Shown here in pieces: positions 6,597 to 14,063 of a DNA stretch of 23,164 bases (position 1 is the stretch's first letter; the number at the start of each line of letters is the position of its first letter). The notes beneath the pieces are model-generated. The model saw only the letters and a list, made by a program, of their open reading frames with translations. It made no database searches and had not been told where the DNA came from. The stretch spans positions 1 through 23,164 of the forward strand of contig JAEYYB010000001.1 of NCBI GenBank assembly GCA_023430975.1, written 5' to 3'. Source of the stretch: Bacillota bacterium. Its GTDB lineage: Bacteria; Bacillota; Clostridia; Acetivibrionales; DSM-2933. Made by a program: the position numbers and the translations under genes.

Positions 6597-8567
6597 TTGG
6601 GAAAGAATTTATATATAACCGAAAAACCTTCCGTAGCAGCCAGTTTTGCAGATGTTCTTGGAGTATCCATATCAAAAAGTGACAGGGCACGGGGTTATGC
6701 CGAGTCCTCTGATGCTATCATTTCATGGTGCTTTGGCCATCTCATCACAATGGCTTTTCCTGATGCATATGACACCAAATATAAGGAGTGGAAGGTAGAG
6801 CATCTGCCTATAATACCTGAAGAATACAAATATATAGTAATTGATGACAGTGGGGTAAAAAAACAGTTTGAAACAATCAAAAGCCTCATGTTAAGAGAAG
6901 ATGTAGAGCACATTTACTCTTGCACCGACAGCGGTCGCGAAGGTGAATACATTTTCAGGCTGGTAGCAGCTCAGAGCGGATGCAGCAAGCCTTCCAAAAG
7001 GGTTTGGATATCATCCCATACTGATGATTCCATTAAAAAGGGTATTGATGAGGCCAAAGACCTTTCAGAATACGACTCTCTTGGGATATCTGCCTATAAC
7101 AGAGCTATAGAGGATTGGCTTTTCGGAATGAACTTCAGCAGAATTTATACATGCCAATATGGTCGAATGCTTTCAAATATTCTGAAGGAAGGCAAGTCTT
7201 CAGTAATCGCAATAGGCAGGGTTATGACCTGTGTTTTAGGACTTGTTGTTGACAGGGAGCTGGAAATAAGGAATTTTGTACCTAAGATACATTATGGTAT
7301 TGTAGCAAATTTTACATCACAGACCAGCAATATCGAGTATAAGGGTAAATGGCAGCCTAAAAAGGCCGGACCTAAAAAGAAGGACGACAAGGACAATCAA
7401 GACGAAGAAAAGTATATTTCCAAGGAAGAAGCGGAAGAAATTATAGAAAAACTTAAAGGCAAGGATGCATCAGTTAAAAAGGTAGAAATAAAGGTAAAAA
7501 ACGAGCAGCCTCCACTGCTGTTTAACCTTGCCGAGCTTCAGTCGGAAGCAAACAAAAAATTCAAGCTCCCTGTTGATAGAACCCTTGAAATAGCACAAAG
7601 CCTTTACGAGAAAAAAATGATTTCATATCCCAGAACAGACAGCAGGGTTTTATCTACCGATGTGGTAACAGAACTGCCGAAAATACTCAACGGCCTTTTT
7701 GCAAACTCTTCATATAAGGACATTGTAAAAAGGATAAAGGATTTTGGTGATCTTAAAGTAAACAAAACCTCAAAAAGGTTTGTGGACGACAGTAAGGTCA
7801 CCGACCACTATGCAATAATTCCTACGTATGTTACTACTGAATTGTCTAAGCTGGATAACGACACAAAAAACGTATACAATCTCATAGTTAAGAGATTTCT
7901 TGCAGTATTTTATCCTCCGGCGGAGTTTAACACAGTGAAGGTTGAGACTGAGGTGGCCGGAGAAATTTTCACAACCACTGCCAAGACATTGAAAGAGCCT
8001 GGATGGAAAGAAGTTTATGAGATCTCCACAAAGGACGAAGATGATACCAGCAGTTCTCCTATCCATAAGCTGGTTAAAAAAGAACCTTGCAGTGTAAACG
8101 GGTTTGAACTGGAAGAAAAGGAGACCAAACCTCCTCCAAGATATACAGATGGCTCTCTCATTATAACAATGGAAAAGGCCGGAAAATTTATAGAAAATGA
8201 AGAGCTTCGAGAGCAAATAAAAACCTGTGGTATCGGTACATCTGCAACAAGATCAGGTATTATTAAGAAGCTGAAAGATATAAAATATATAAATATTCAT
8301 TCCAAAACCCAGGTTGTAACACCAACTTTAAAAGGCGAGGCAATTGTAGAGCTAGTGCGTATGACCGCTAAAGAATTATTGAATCCTTCACTTACTGCCA
8401 GCTGGGAAAAAGGCCTTGTTATGCTGGAAAATAATGAAACAACAGAGGACGTTTTTAGAGAGAAGCTTCACAATTATATAAAGAGAACGATTGAGAAAGT
8501 AAAAAGATCCAATAATTGTAATATAAATATTATTAATATAATGAAAGAGCATACAAACAAAGAATAA
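6597..8567 (+). CDS. topB: DNA topoisomerase III (type IA)
   Basis: A 656-residue type IA topoisomerase. These enzymes cut one strand through a tyrosine and pass another, and topoisomerase III mainly decatenates replication or recombination intermediates. The N-terminal Toprim domain starts YITEKPSVA (catalytic Glu9) and has CTDSGREGEYIFRL (about 109-122). The nucleophile is Tyr344 in SYPRTDS. GIGTSATRSG (about 545-554) is the other family landmark. A Lys/Asp/Glu-rich insert at about 255-285 looks surface-exposed. No C-terminal zinc fingers follow. The start is TTG, supported by GAGGGAG 7 bases upstream; the ATG at 6581 is out of frame. It stands alone, with no conjugative or mobile-element genes beside it, so a housekeeping copy is likely. 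Confidence 0.93.
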   Translation: MGKNLYITEKPSVAASFADVLGVSISKSDRARGYAESSDAIISWCFGHLITMAFPDAYDTKYKEWKVEHLPIIPEEYKYIVIDDSGVKKQFETIKSLMLREDVEHIYSCTDSGREGEYIFRLVAAQSGCSKPSKRVWISSHTDDSIKKGIDEAKDLSEYDSLGISAYNRAIEDWLFGMNFSRIYTCQYGRMLSNILKEGKSSVIAIGRVMTCVLGLVVDRELEIRNFVPKIHYGIVANFTSQTSNIEYKGKWQPKKAGPKKKDDKDNQDEEKYISKEEAEEIIEKLKGKDASVKKVEIKVKNEQPPLLFNLAELQSEANKKFKLPVDRTLEIAQSLYEKKMISYPRTDSRVLSTDVVTELPKILNGLFANSSYKDIVKRIKDFGDLKVNKTSKRFVDDSKVTDHYAIIPTYVTTELSKLDNDTKNVYNLIVKRFLAVFYPPAEFNTVKVETEVAGEIFTTTAKTLKEPGWKEVYEISTKDEDDTSSSPIHKLVKKEPCSVNGFELEEKETKPPPRYTDGSLIITMEKAGKFIENEELREQIKTCGIGTSATRSGIIKKLKDIKYINIHSKTQVVTPTLKGEAIVELVRMTAKELLNPSLTASWEKGLVMLENNETTEDVFREKLHNYIKRTIEKVKRSNNCNINIINIMKEHTNKE

Positions 8568-8606
8568 AACAGCTTTCGATTTTATTAACGCAAAATCGTT
8601 GTTTTA
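8566..8606. terminator. Probable bidirectional terminator between topB and thiF
   Basis: CGATTTT (8577-8583) pairs with AAAATCG (8592-8598). AAAACAG on the left and TTGTTTT on the right flank the stem, giving A-rich and T-rich sides on both strands. It lies between the ends of two convergent genes. Confidence 0.6.
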
Positions 8607-8638
8607 CAAGCTTTATTTGTGGAAGTACTGACTATTTT

Positions 8639-9475
8639 CTATTTCTCATTCACTTCAATGCCTTTCAGCCTGCACTTTACCTCATATTGTACCAATTCGG
8701 TAATCTTAGGCTCCTTACCGCATAAAGGACATGAATCCCTCCTTGCCCATTTTACCTCTCTAAAGCTGCTTGCCATTGCGTCAAAAGTAAGAATCCTGCC
8801 TACAATATTTTCACCTATTTCTGTTACAAGCTTAATTGCCTCAAGAGCTTGCATTGAGCCTACCACACCGGTTACAGCACCAAGTATTCCTACATCACTG
8901 CAGGTTGGAAGTACTCCATCCTCCGGGGGATAAGGATAAAGGCATCTGTAGCAAGGGGTTTTATCGGGAATTATTGTCATGAGAATGCCGTCAAGGCCTA
9001 CAGCAGCTCCCTCTACAAGTGGCTTTTTCATGAAATAGCAGCAGTCACTTATAAGGTATCTGGCTGTAAAATTGTCTGTGGCATCAATCACAACATCATA
9101 CCCTGAAATAATACCCTCAACATTATCAATATCAATACGGGTATTATGCTTTATAACCTTCACCTCAGGATTGAGCTTATAAAGCTTTTCCTCTGCGCTA
9201 TCCGTCTTCCTTCTTCCAATATCGGAAGTAAAATGCAGTACCTGCCTGTTAAGATTGGATATTGTAACAGTATCAAAGTCCACAACCCCAATATTCCCAA
9301 CACCTGCCGCTGCAAGATACAGGAGAGCGGGAGAGCCTAGTCCTCCACTCCCCGCAACAAGTATTTTAGCCTTTTTAAGCTTTTCCTGCCCCTCTGCTCC
9401 AAAGCCGTCCAATATGATCTGCCTTGAATACCTTAGGTCCTCATAATTCTCACTGTTTGTATTAGTCTTATTCAT
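8639..9475 (-). CDS. thiF: ThiF: adenylyltransferase activating ThiS
   Basis: A 278-residue E1-like enzyme that adenylates the C-terminal Gly-Gly of ThiS so that sulfur can be loaded for thiazole synthesis. The ATP site GSGGLG is at 42-47, with SNLNRQVLH (73-81) and DATDNFTARY (131-140). Two CX2C pairs for zinc are at C175/C178 and C249/C252. Cys192 in TCSDVGILGA is the likely active-site cysteine. By sequence alone it could be MoeB or HesA, which share the fold. Its position 6 bases after thiS at the end of the thiamin operon favours ThiF. The ribosome binding site overlaps the Gly codons at the end of thiS (GGGGGCGG), suggesting coupled translation. Confidence 0.9.
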   Translation of the reverse strand: MNKTNTNSENYEDLRYSRQIILDGFGAEGQEKLKKAKILVAGSGGLGSPALLYLAAAGVGNIGVVDFDTVTISNLNRQVLHFTSDIGRRKTDSAEEKLYKLNPEVKVIKHNTRIDIDNVEGIISGYDVVIDATDNFTARYLISDCCYFMKKPLVEGAAVGLDGILMTIIPDKTPCYRCLYPYPPEDGVLPTCSDVGILGAVTGVVGSMQALEAIKLVTEIGENIVGRILTFDAMASSFREVKWARRDSCPLCGKEPKITELVQYEVKCRLKGIEVNEK

Positions 9476-9481
9476 AATATA

Positions 9482-9685
9482 TCAGCCGCCCCCGATAAAT
9501 TTAACAATTTCCAGATTGTCTCCATCCTTCAATGTTATTTCATTCCATTTTGGCTTATCAGGGATTTCAAAATTATATTCCACTACAACGATTTTGGGAT
9601 CAATTCCTGCCGATTCAAGGTAATCCTTTATGGAAAAAATTTTCTCTAACTCTACCTTTTTTCCGTTTACCGTAACAGTGTACAT
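9482..9685 (-). CDS. thiS: ThiS: sulfur-carrier protein
   Basis: A 67-residue ubiquitin-like protein ending in Gly-Gly-Gly (FIGGG), the tail that ThiF adenylates and that carries sulfur as thiocarboxylate to ThiG. Length and the VNGKKVEL start are normal for the family. The ATG is preceded by an excellent AGGAGG site. It lies between thiC (54 bases upstream) and thiF (6 bases downstream). Confidence 0.93.
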   Translation of the reverse strand: MYTVTVNGKKVELEKIFSIKDYLESAGIDPKIVVVEYNFEIPDKPKWNEITLKDGDNLEIVKFIGGG

Positions 9686-9739
9686 GAAAATCCTCCTTTA
9701 TCCTTACTTAGTAATCCATTATTTATACTATTATTTTTC

Positions 9740-11041
9740 CTAATCAAAAGTAGGCCTTTCGCCGCACATTATCTTGTTCATTGTCCTTACTGCACACATT
9801 TTGCCGCACATTGTGCAGGAATCTTCAATTTCCGGCATTGATGATTCCCTGTACTTCCTTGGCTTTTCTTCATCAATAGCCAGTTTGAACATGCCTTCCC
9901 AATCCAGGTTCTTCCTCGCAAGGCTCATCTGGTAGTCATGCTCCCTTGCACCCTTTACGCCTTTGGCTATATCTGCTGCATGGGCAGCAATTTTTGCTGC
10001 GATGATTCCTTCCTTCATATCATCAAGATCAGGTAAACGCAAGTGCTCAGCTGGGGTTACATAGCAAAGGAAGTCTGCACCGCATGCAGCAGCAATAGCT
10101 CCACCGATGGCACTTGTTATATGGTCATATCCAGGTGCAATATCAGTAACCAATGGCCCAAGCACATAGAAAGGAGCATTATGACAAAGCCTTTTCTGGA
10201 GTACCATATTGGCCTGGATTTCATTTATAGCCATATGGCCCGGGCCTTCAATCATAACCTGTACATCCTTAGCCCAAGCCCTCTTTGTGAGCTCTCCCAA
10301 TGTGATCAGTTCCTCTATCTGACAGGCATCAGTAGCATCGTTTATGCTTCCAGGCCTGCATGCATCACCAAGGCTAATTGTTACATCGTATTCCCTACAA
10401 ACCTCCAAAAGGTCATCAAAGTATTCATAGAATGGGTTTTCGTTACCTGTCAGCTCCATCCATGCATATATAAGTGAGCCTCCCCTTGAAACTATGTTTG
10501 TAAGCCTTCCGTTGCTTTTAAGCCTTTCAGCAGTCTTTCTGTTAATACCTGCATGGATGGTCATAAAGTCCACACCATCCTCAGCATGTACCCTTACAAC
10601 ATCAAGGAGTTCTTGCACTGATATCTGCCCCAAATCCTTATCAAGGTGCCCAATAACATCATACATGGGAACAGTACCTATCATGGCCTTTGACATTCCT
10701 ACCAGCTTGCGTCTGAAATCCCTTGTCTTTCCATAGGAGCTTAGATCCATTATAGCTTCTGCCCCCATCTCTATGGCCTTTCTTGCCTTTTCAATCTCAG
10801 GTGCAAAATCTCTGCAGTCCCTTGAAATCCCAAGATTCACATTAATTTTTGTCCTTAAGCCTTCTCCAATACCCTCAGGCTCTAAACCTGTATGGTTCTT
10901 ATTTGCGGGAATCGCAACTCTTCCCTCTGAAACCAATCCCAGAAGTTTTTGAGGGTCCATTCCCTCTTTTTCAGCTACCTTCTTAATCTGCTCGGTCAAT
11001 ACTCCCTTCCTGGCTGCTTCCATTTGTGTTTTATAATCCAT
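9740..11041 (-). CDS. thiC: ThiC: phosphomethylpyrimidine synthase
   Basis: A 433-residue radical-SAM enzyme that rearranges aminoimidazole ribotide into HMP phosphate, the pyrimidine half of thiamin. It is the short form, lacking the extra N-terminal domain of the E. coli type. Recognisable blocks include IPANKNHTGLEPEGIG, VNLGISRD, DLSSYGKTRDFR, EDGVDFMTIHAG, RGGSLIYAWM, SLGDACRPGSI, EGPGHMAINEIQ, PFYVLGPLVTDIAPGYDH and IGGAIAAACGADFLCYVTPAEHL. The C-terminal cluster motif is C409-X2-C412-X3-C416, one residue shorter than the CX2CX4C of E. coli ThiC. The ATG follows AAGGGAG and overlaps the end of thiE by 11 bases. Confidence 0.96.
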   Translation of the reverse strand: MDYKTQMEAARKGVLTEQIKKVAEKEGMDPQKLLGLVSEGRVAIPANKNHTGLEPEGIGEGLRTKINVNLGISRDCRDFAPEIEKARKAIEMGAEAIMDLSSYGKTRDFRRKLVGMSKAMIGTVPMYDVIGHLDKDLGQISVQELLDVVRVHAEDGVDFMTIHAGINRKTAERLKSNGRLTNIVSRGGSLIYAWMELTGNENPFYEYFDDLLEVCREYDVTISLGDACRPGSINDATDACQIEELITLGELTKRAWAKDVQVMIEGPGHMAINEIQANMVLQKRLCHNAPFYVLGPLVTDIAPGYDHITSAIGGAIAAACGADFLCYVTPAEHLRLPDLDDMKEGIIAAKIAAHAADIAKGVKGAREHDYQMSLARKNLDWEGMFKLAIDEEKPRKYRESSMPEIEDSCTMCGKMCAVRTMNKIMCGERPTFD

Positions 11042-11696
11042 TTTGGTTAACTCCCTTTATAATATTCCTGGCAGAAGCAATTACCTCACCAATATCCTCT
11101 GCACCTACAATCTCCGTTACCAGAGCCACACATTTGGCACCGTGCTCCGCTACTGTTTTAAGATTATGCAGCTTAATCCCTCCTATAGCAACAAAGGGAA
11201 TCTTCACATTCTGCACTGCATAATCAAGATATTCAAATCCAACAGGGTCACATACATCCTTTTTGGTAAAAGTTTTAAAAACAGGACCAACTCCAATATA
11301 ATCCGCACCGCCTTCAATAGCCTTTTGGGCCTGCTCCGGCGAATGTGTAGAAACTCCTATAAGCATGGAGTTTCCTACCAACTGCCTTGCTGCATAAAGG
11401 GGCAGATCGTCCTGGCCTATATGTACACCGTCTGCCATGACACTTCTTGCAAGCTCAATATGATCGTTTACTATAAAGGCTGCACCTGCTGCATAAGTCA
11501 TCTCCCTTATCTTGATGCACTGGCGGTATTTTTGCAGCATGGTTTTTTCCTTTTCCCTGTACTGTATAAGCTTTATGCCCGCTTCTAGCATCCTGGAAAC
11601 TACTTCAATATTATCCCTCCCCAAGGAATATTCTTCTGCCGTAAGACAGTATATATCTGTTTTCAGGCAATCAATCCGTCTTTCAAACCCTTCCAC
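11031..11696 (-). CDS. thiE: ThiE: thiamin-phosphate synthase
   Basis: A 221-residue TIM-barrel enzyme that joins HMP pyrophosphate to the thiazole phosphate to give thiamin phosphate. Family blocks are IQYREKEK, FIVNDHIELA, ADGVHIGQDDLP, IGVSTHSPEQA, GADYIGVGPVF and PFVAIGGIKLHN. The last five bases before the start (AGGTGAG-N5-GTG) give a workable ribosome binding site for a GTG start at 11696. Its 3' end overlaps thiC. HMP phosphate must first be phosphorylated by ThiD, and no thiD is in this operon. Confidence 0.92.
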   Translation of the reverse strand: MEGFERRIDCLKTDIYCLTAEEYSLGRDNIEVVSRMLEAGIKLIQYREKEKTMLQKYRQCIKIREMTYAAGAAFIVNDHIELARSVMADGVHIGQDDLPLYAARQLVGNSMLIGVSTHSPEQAQKAIEGGADYIGVGPVFKTFTKKDVCDPVGFEYLDYAVQNVKIPFVAIGGIKLHNLKTVAEHGAKCVALVTEIVGAEDIGEVIASARNIIKGVNQNGL

Positions 11697-11711
11697 CTTG
11701 TCTCACCTGCC

Positions 11712-11738
11712 TAATGCATTATTGAAATATTACTTCCC
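11712..11738. repeat. Palindromic repeat family 2, copy b (half element)
   Basis: TAATGCATTATTGAAATATT followed by ACTTCCCGT matches one arm of the 16514-16611 element, which reads ACGGGAAGTAATATTTC then AATCATGCC on the other strand. Only one arm is present. It sits in the 54-base gap between thiH and thiE. Confidence 0.55.
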
Positions 11739-11750
11739 GTTATAATTATG

Positions 11751-12851
11751 TCATATGTACTGCCAGTCCTTAAATACAGGCTGAAACCCCTTATTGTAGA
11801 GCATTTTCCGGATTTCCTCAACACTTCTGTCGTCAGATATTTCGAACTGGCCGTCACCACGTTTTTTGTTATATCCACCAACCTCAGTAACTGAACCTGC
11901 GGACATCCTTGTGACTCCAAGGCCTATAAGGTTGTCTCTAAAAGAAGATCTTTCCCTTGTGGAGACAGTTATACCTACATGTCTCAAAAACAGCCTTGCT
12001 ACAAGCATAATCTGCACAAAATCCCTATCATCCACAGGCGAGGGCACCTCGAAGCTTCCTGTATGAGGACGCATCCTTGGAATTGACAGGCTAATCTCAA
12101 CTTCAGGATACTTGCTTGTAAGATAGTGTGCATGAAGTGCGGTATAAAAAGCCTCTGTCCTCCAGTCCCCAAGGCCCATCAAGGCACCTATTCCTACAGA
12201 CCTCATACCGCTTTTGCATCCCCTCTCAGGCGTATCGAGACGATAACGATAATTATTTTTAGGACCTGACGGATGCATTATTTTATATACATCTTCGTCG
12301 TATACCTCCTGATAAATTGTAAGTCCGTCAACTCCATTATTTACAAGAAGCCTGTATTCCTCCTCATCCAAAGGATAAATCTCTATTGAAATGGATGTGA
12401 AATACTCTGATATAACCTTTACACACTCTTTAATATACTCTACTGAAGAATGCTTTCTTGATTCACCTGTAAGAATAAGGATATGCCTTATACCCATTTG
12501 GGAAATAGCTTTTGCCTCAATCTTCAGGTCTTCCATTGTCAGCTTCCTTCTATCCAGTTCATTGTGAACATTAAAACCGCAGTATGAGCAATTATTAACA
12601 CAGTAATTGGCGAGGTATAAAGGTGCATATAAAACCATTGCCCTTCCAAAATGCTGAAGGGTTATCTTCTGTGCCTTTCTTGCCATTTCTTCCAGAAAGC
12701 CGGAGGCAACAGGAGATATGAGTACAAAATAATCATCAATAGAAAAACTTTCTTTTGAAAGTACTCTTGTCACCTCTTCCTTGCTGACACTTTGTATCCT
12801 TTCAAGGACGGAATTCTGCTCATATTTTTTTATTACATCATAAAAACTCAT
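11751..12851 (-). CDS. thiH: ThiH: 2-iminoacetate (dehydroglycine) synthase
   Basis: A radical-SAM enzyme that cleaves tyrosine to dehydroglycine for the thiazole ring, the oxygen-independent alternative to ThiO. From the chosen start it has 366 residues. The cluster motif CX3CX2C lies at C84, C88 and C91 (CVNNCSYCGF). YAPLYLANYC, LILTGES, IYPLDEEEY, YQEVYDE, GALMGLGDWR, RMRPHTG and RMSAGSVTEVGGY are typical. I prefer the ATG at 12851 (MSFYDVIKKY) because GGTGA lies 7 bases upstream. An ATG at 12863 would add MVNN but has no ribosome binding site. It follows thiG across a 141-base gap with a hairpin. ThiH together with ThiG, ThiS and ThiF makes the thiazole. Confidence 0.94.
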   Translation of the reverse strand: MSFYDVIKKYEQNSVLERIQSVSKEEVTRVLSKESFSIDDYFVLISPVASGFLEEMARKAQKITLQHFGRAMVLYAPLYLANYCVNNCSYCGFNVHNELDRRKLTMEDLKIEAKAISQMGIRHILILTGESRKHSSVEYIKECVKVISEYFTSISIEIYPLDEEEYRLLVNNGVDGLTIYQEVYDEDVYKIMHPSGPKNNYRYRLDTPERGCKSGMRSVGIGALMGLGDWRTEAFYTALHAHYLTSKYPEVEISLSIPRMRPHTGSFEVPSPVDDRDFVQIMLVARLFLRHVGITVSTRERSSFRDNLIGLGVTRMSAGSVTEVGGYNKKRGDGQFEISDDRSVEEIRKMLYNKGFQPVFKDWQYI

Positions 12852-12959
12852 ATTATTCACCATCTATTCTATATACATATCACTCTTCTATTTTTTTAGG
12901 CATTAAAAATTAAGCATTAAAAATTCACAAAAGTGATTTTTATCCTCGAACATAGCAAT

Positions 12960-12994
12960 AAGAAATTATTGTGTAGAACACACAATAATTTCTT
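12960..12994. other. 15-bp perfect hairpin between thiG and thiH
   Basis: AAGAAATTATTGTGT pairs perfectly with ACACAATAATTTCTT around a 5-base loop. The right arm includes the first bases of the thiG stop codon. No T-run follows on either strand, so it is unlikely to be a full terminator. It may protect or process the upstream mRNA, or weaken read-through inside the operon. Confidence 0.7.
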
Positions 12995-13766
12995 AGACAT
13001 TCAAAAATCCTGTAAGGGGTGATGAAGCTTCTGCAAAATCCTTTACCGCTCCTGTCCCTGCCAGATAAGCCATTCTACCTGCGTTAACAGCTAATGAAAA
13101 AGCTTCTGCCATCGACACCGCATCACCTGCTGAAGCAATGGCAGTATTAACAAGCACAGCCGATGCTCCAAGCTCCATAGCCTCGGCAGCTTCTGAAGGC
13201 TTGCCTATTCCGGCATCTACCACTATCGGAAGATCAATTTCATCAATCATAATTTTAACAAGTTCTTTTGTTTTAAGGCCCTTGTTTGTTCCGATAGGAG
13301 CTCCAAGTGGCATTACAGCAGCAGCACCTGCATCCCTCATCCTTTTAGCCATCATAAGATCCGGACTCATATATGGCAAAACAACAAACCCTTCCTTAGC
13401 CAATATTTCAGTAGCCTTAAGCGTTTCAAAATTATCCGGCAGCAAATACTTGGTATCGGATATTACCTCAATCTTTATCCAATTCCCACATCCCATAGCT
13501 TTTGCAAGGCGTGCAATTCTCACCGCCTCTTCCGCGTTCCTAGCCCCCGAAGTATTAGGCATTAAAACACATTCCTTAGGTATAAAATTCAACATATTTT
13601 CATCCTGCGAATCAAGATCCACACGCCTGACAGCAACAGTAACAACCTGTGCCCCTGACCGGTCTACGATCTTGGGTATAAGTGAATTTGAAGAATATTT
13701 GCCTGAACCTATAAACAATCTACTTCTTAGCTCTATTCCTCCAATAACCAAAACATCCTTAGACAT
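12993..13766 (-). CDS. thiG: ThiG: thiazole synthase
   Basis: A 257-residue TIM-barrel enzyme that condenses deoxyxylulose phosphate, dehydroglycine and ThiS-thiocarboxylate to the thiazole phosphate of thiamin. The Schiff-base lysine is Lys98 in NWIKIEV. SRLFIGSGKY, QVVTVAVRRVD, LPNTSGA-like MPNTSGARNAEEA, VMPLGAPIGTNKG, PIVVDAGIGKPSEAAEAMELG and AVLVNTAIASAGDP-like blocks are present. It is first in the operon, about 110 bases downstream of the TPP riboswitch, with GAGGGGAG as ribosome binding site. In many genomes thiG is followed by thiH as here. Confidence 0.95.
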   Translation of the reverse strand: MSKDVLVIGGIELRSRLFIGSGKYSSNSLIPKIVDRSGAQVVTVAVRRVDLDSQDENMLNFIPKECVLMPNTSGARNAEEAVRIARLAKAMGCGNWIKIEVISDTKYLLPDNFETLKATEILAKEGFVVLPYMSPDLMMAKRMRDAGAAAVMPLGAPIGTNKGLKTKELVKIMIDEIDLPIVVDAGIGKPSEAAEAMELGASAVLVNTAIASAGDAVSMAEAFSLAVNAGRMAYLAGTGAVKDFAEASSPLTGFLNV

Positions 13767-13814
13767 TTTTCCAGCTCCCCTCTTTTAAATTTCCCTAGAG
13801 ACTAAATTTCTTTG

Positions 13815-13848
13815 AAAATTAAATTAAGCTTACCCGTATGGATAAGCT
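13815..13848 (-). terminator. Riboswitch expression-platform terminator
   Basis: On the minus strand AGCTTATCC pairs with GGGTAAGCT around an ATAC loop (13827-13848), followed by TTAATTTAATTTT. It lies between the TPP aptamer and thiG, the place expected for ligand-controlled termination. The T-tract is interrupted. Confidence 0.65.
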
Positions 13849-13873
13849 CTCTTTTTAAATAAATTATTACAAT

Positions 13874-13957
13874 CGCTTCCCTACGACGGAATTATCCGTA
13901 TCAGGTTCATAGGGTTGAAACAAAAGTTTCTCTCAGCTTTACTTAAAGCACCCCTAG
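13874..13957 (-). ncRNA. TPP riboswitch (THI element)
   Basis: The minus strand carries the conserved THI-box blocks in order: GGGGTGC, GCTGAGA, ACCCTATGAACCTGAT, GGATAATTCCGTCGTAGGGAA. The aptamer binds thiamin pyrophosphate and normally turns off the downstream genes. It precedes thiG, and a terminator-like hairpin sits in between. This ties the six thi genes into one TPP-repressed unit. Confidence 0.96.
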
Positions 13958-13998
13958 CATATAAATTTTATATTCAATTATATTTTTATCGCTAAGAA

Positions 13999-14027
13999 AT
14001 TATAACACATTATTTATATTACCGCAA
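13999..14027 (-). promoter_or_regulatory. Promoter of the thi operon
   Basis: On the minus strand TTGCGG (14022-14027), a 17-base spacer and TATAAT (13999-14004) with an extended TGT just upstream. Transcription would start about 35 bases before the TPP aptamer. Confidence 0.6.
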
Positions 14028-14063
14028 TATTCCATTTTATTTCCACTTATTTTCAAAGATACC

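Noticed and set aside
8639..9475. thiF as moeB (molybdopterin synthase adenylyltransferase)
   Set aside because: The families cannot be told apart by the visible motifs, but adjacency to thiS in a TPP-riboswitch operon decides for ThiF.
11043..11588. 181-residue open frame on the plus strand opposite thiE
   Set aside because: Shadow of thiE, which carries all family motifs on the minus strand.
12864..12959. Small gene or second riboswitch between thiG and thiH
   Set aside because: Only AT-rich sequence with short ATTAAAAATT direct repeats is visible; no aptamer motif or reading frame.
13138..13788. 216-residue open frame on the plus strand opposite thiG
   Set aside because: It is the antisense of a clearly conserved gene, has no ribosome binding site and reads as low-complexity Ser/Ile/Pro sequence.
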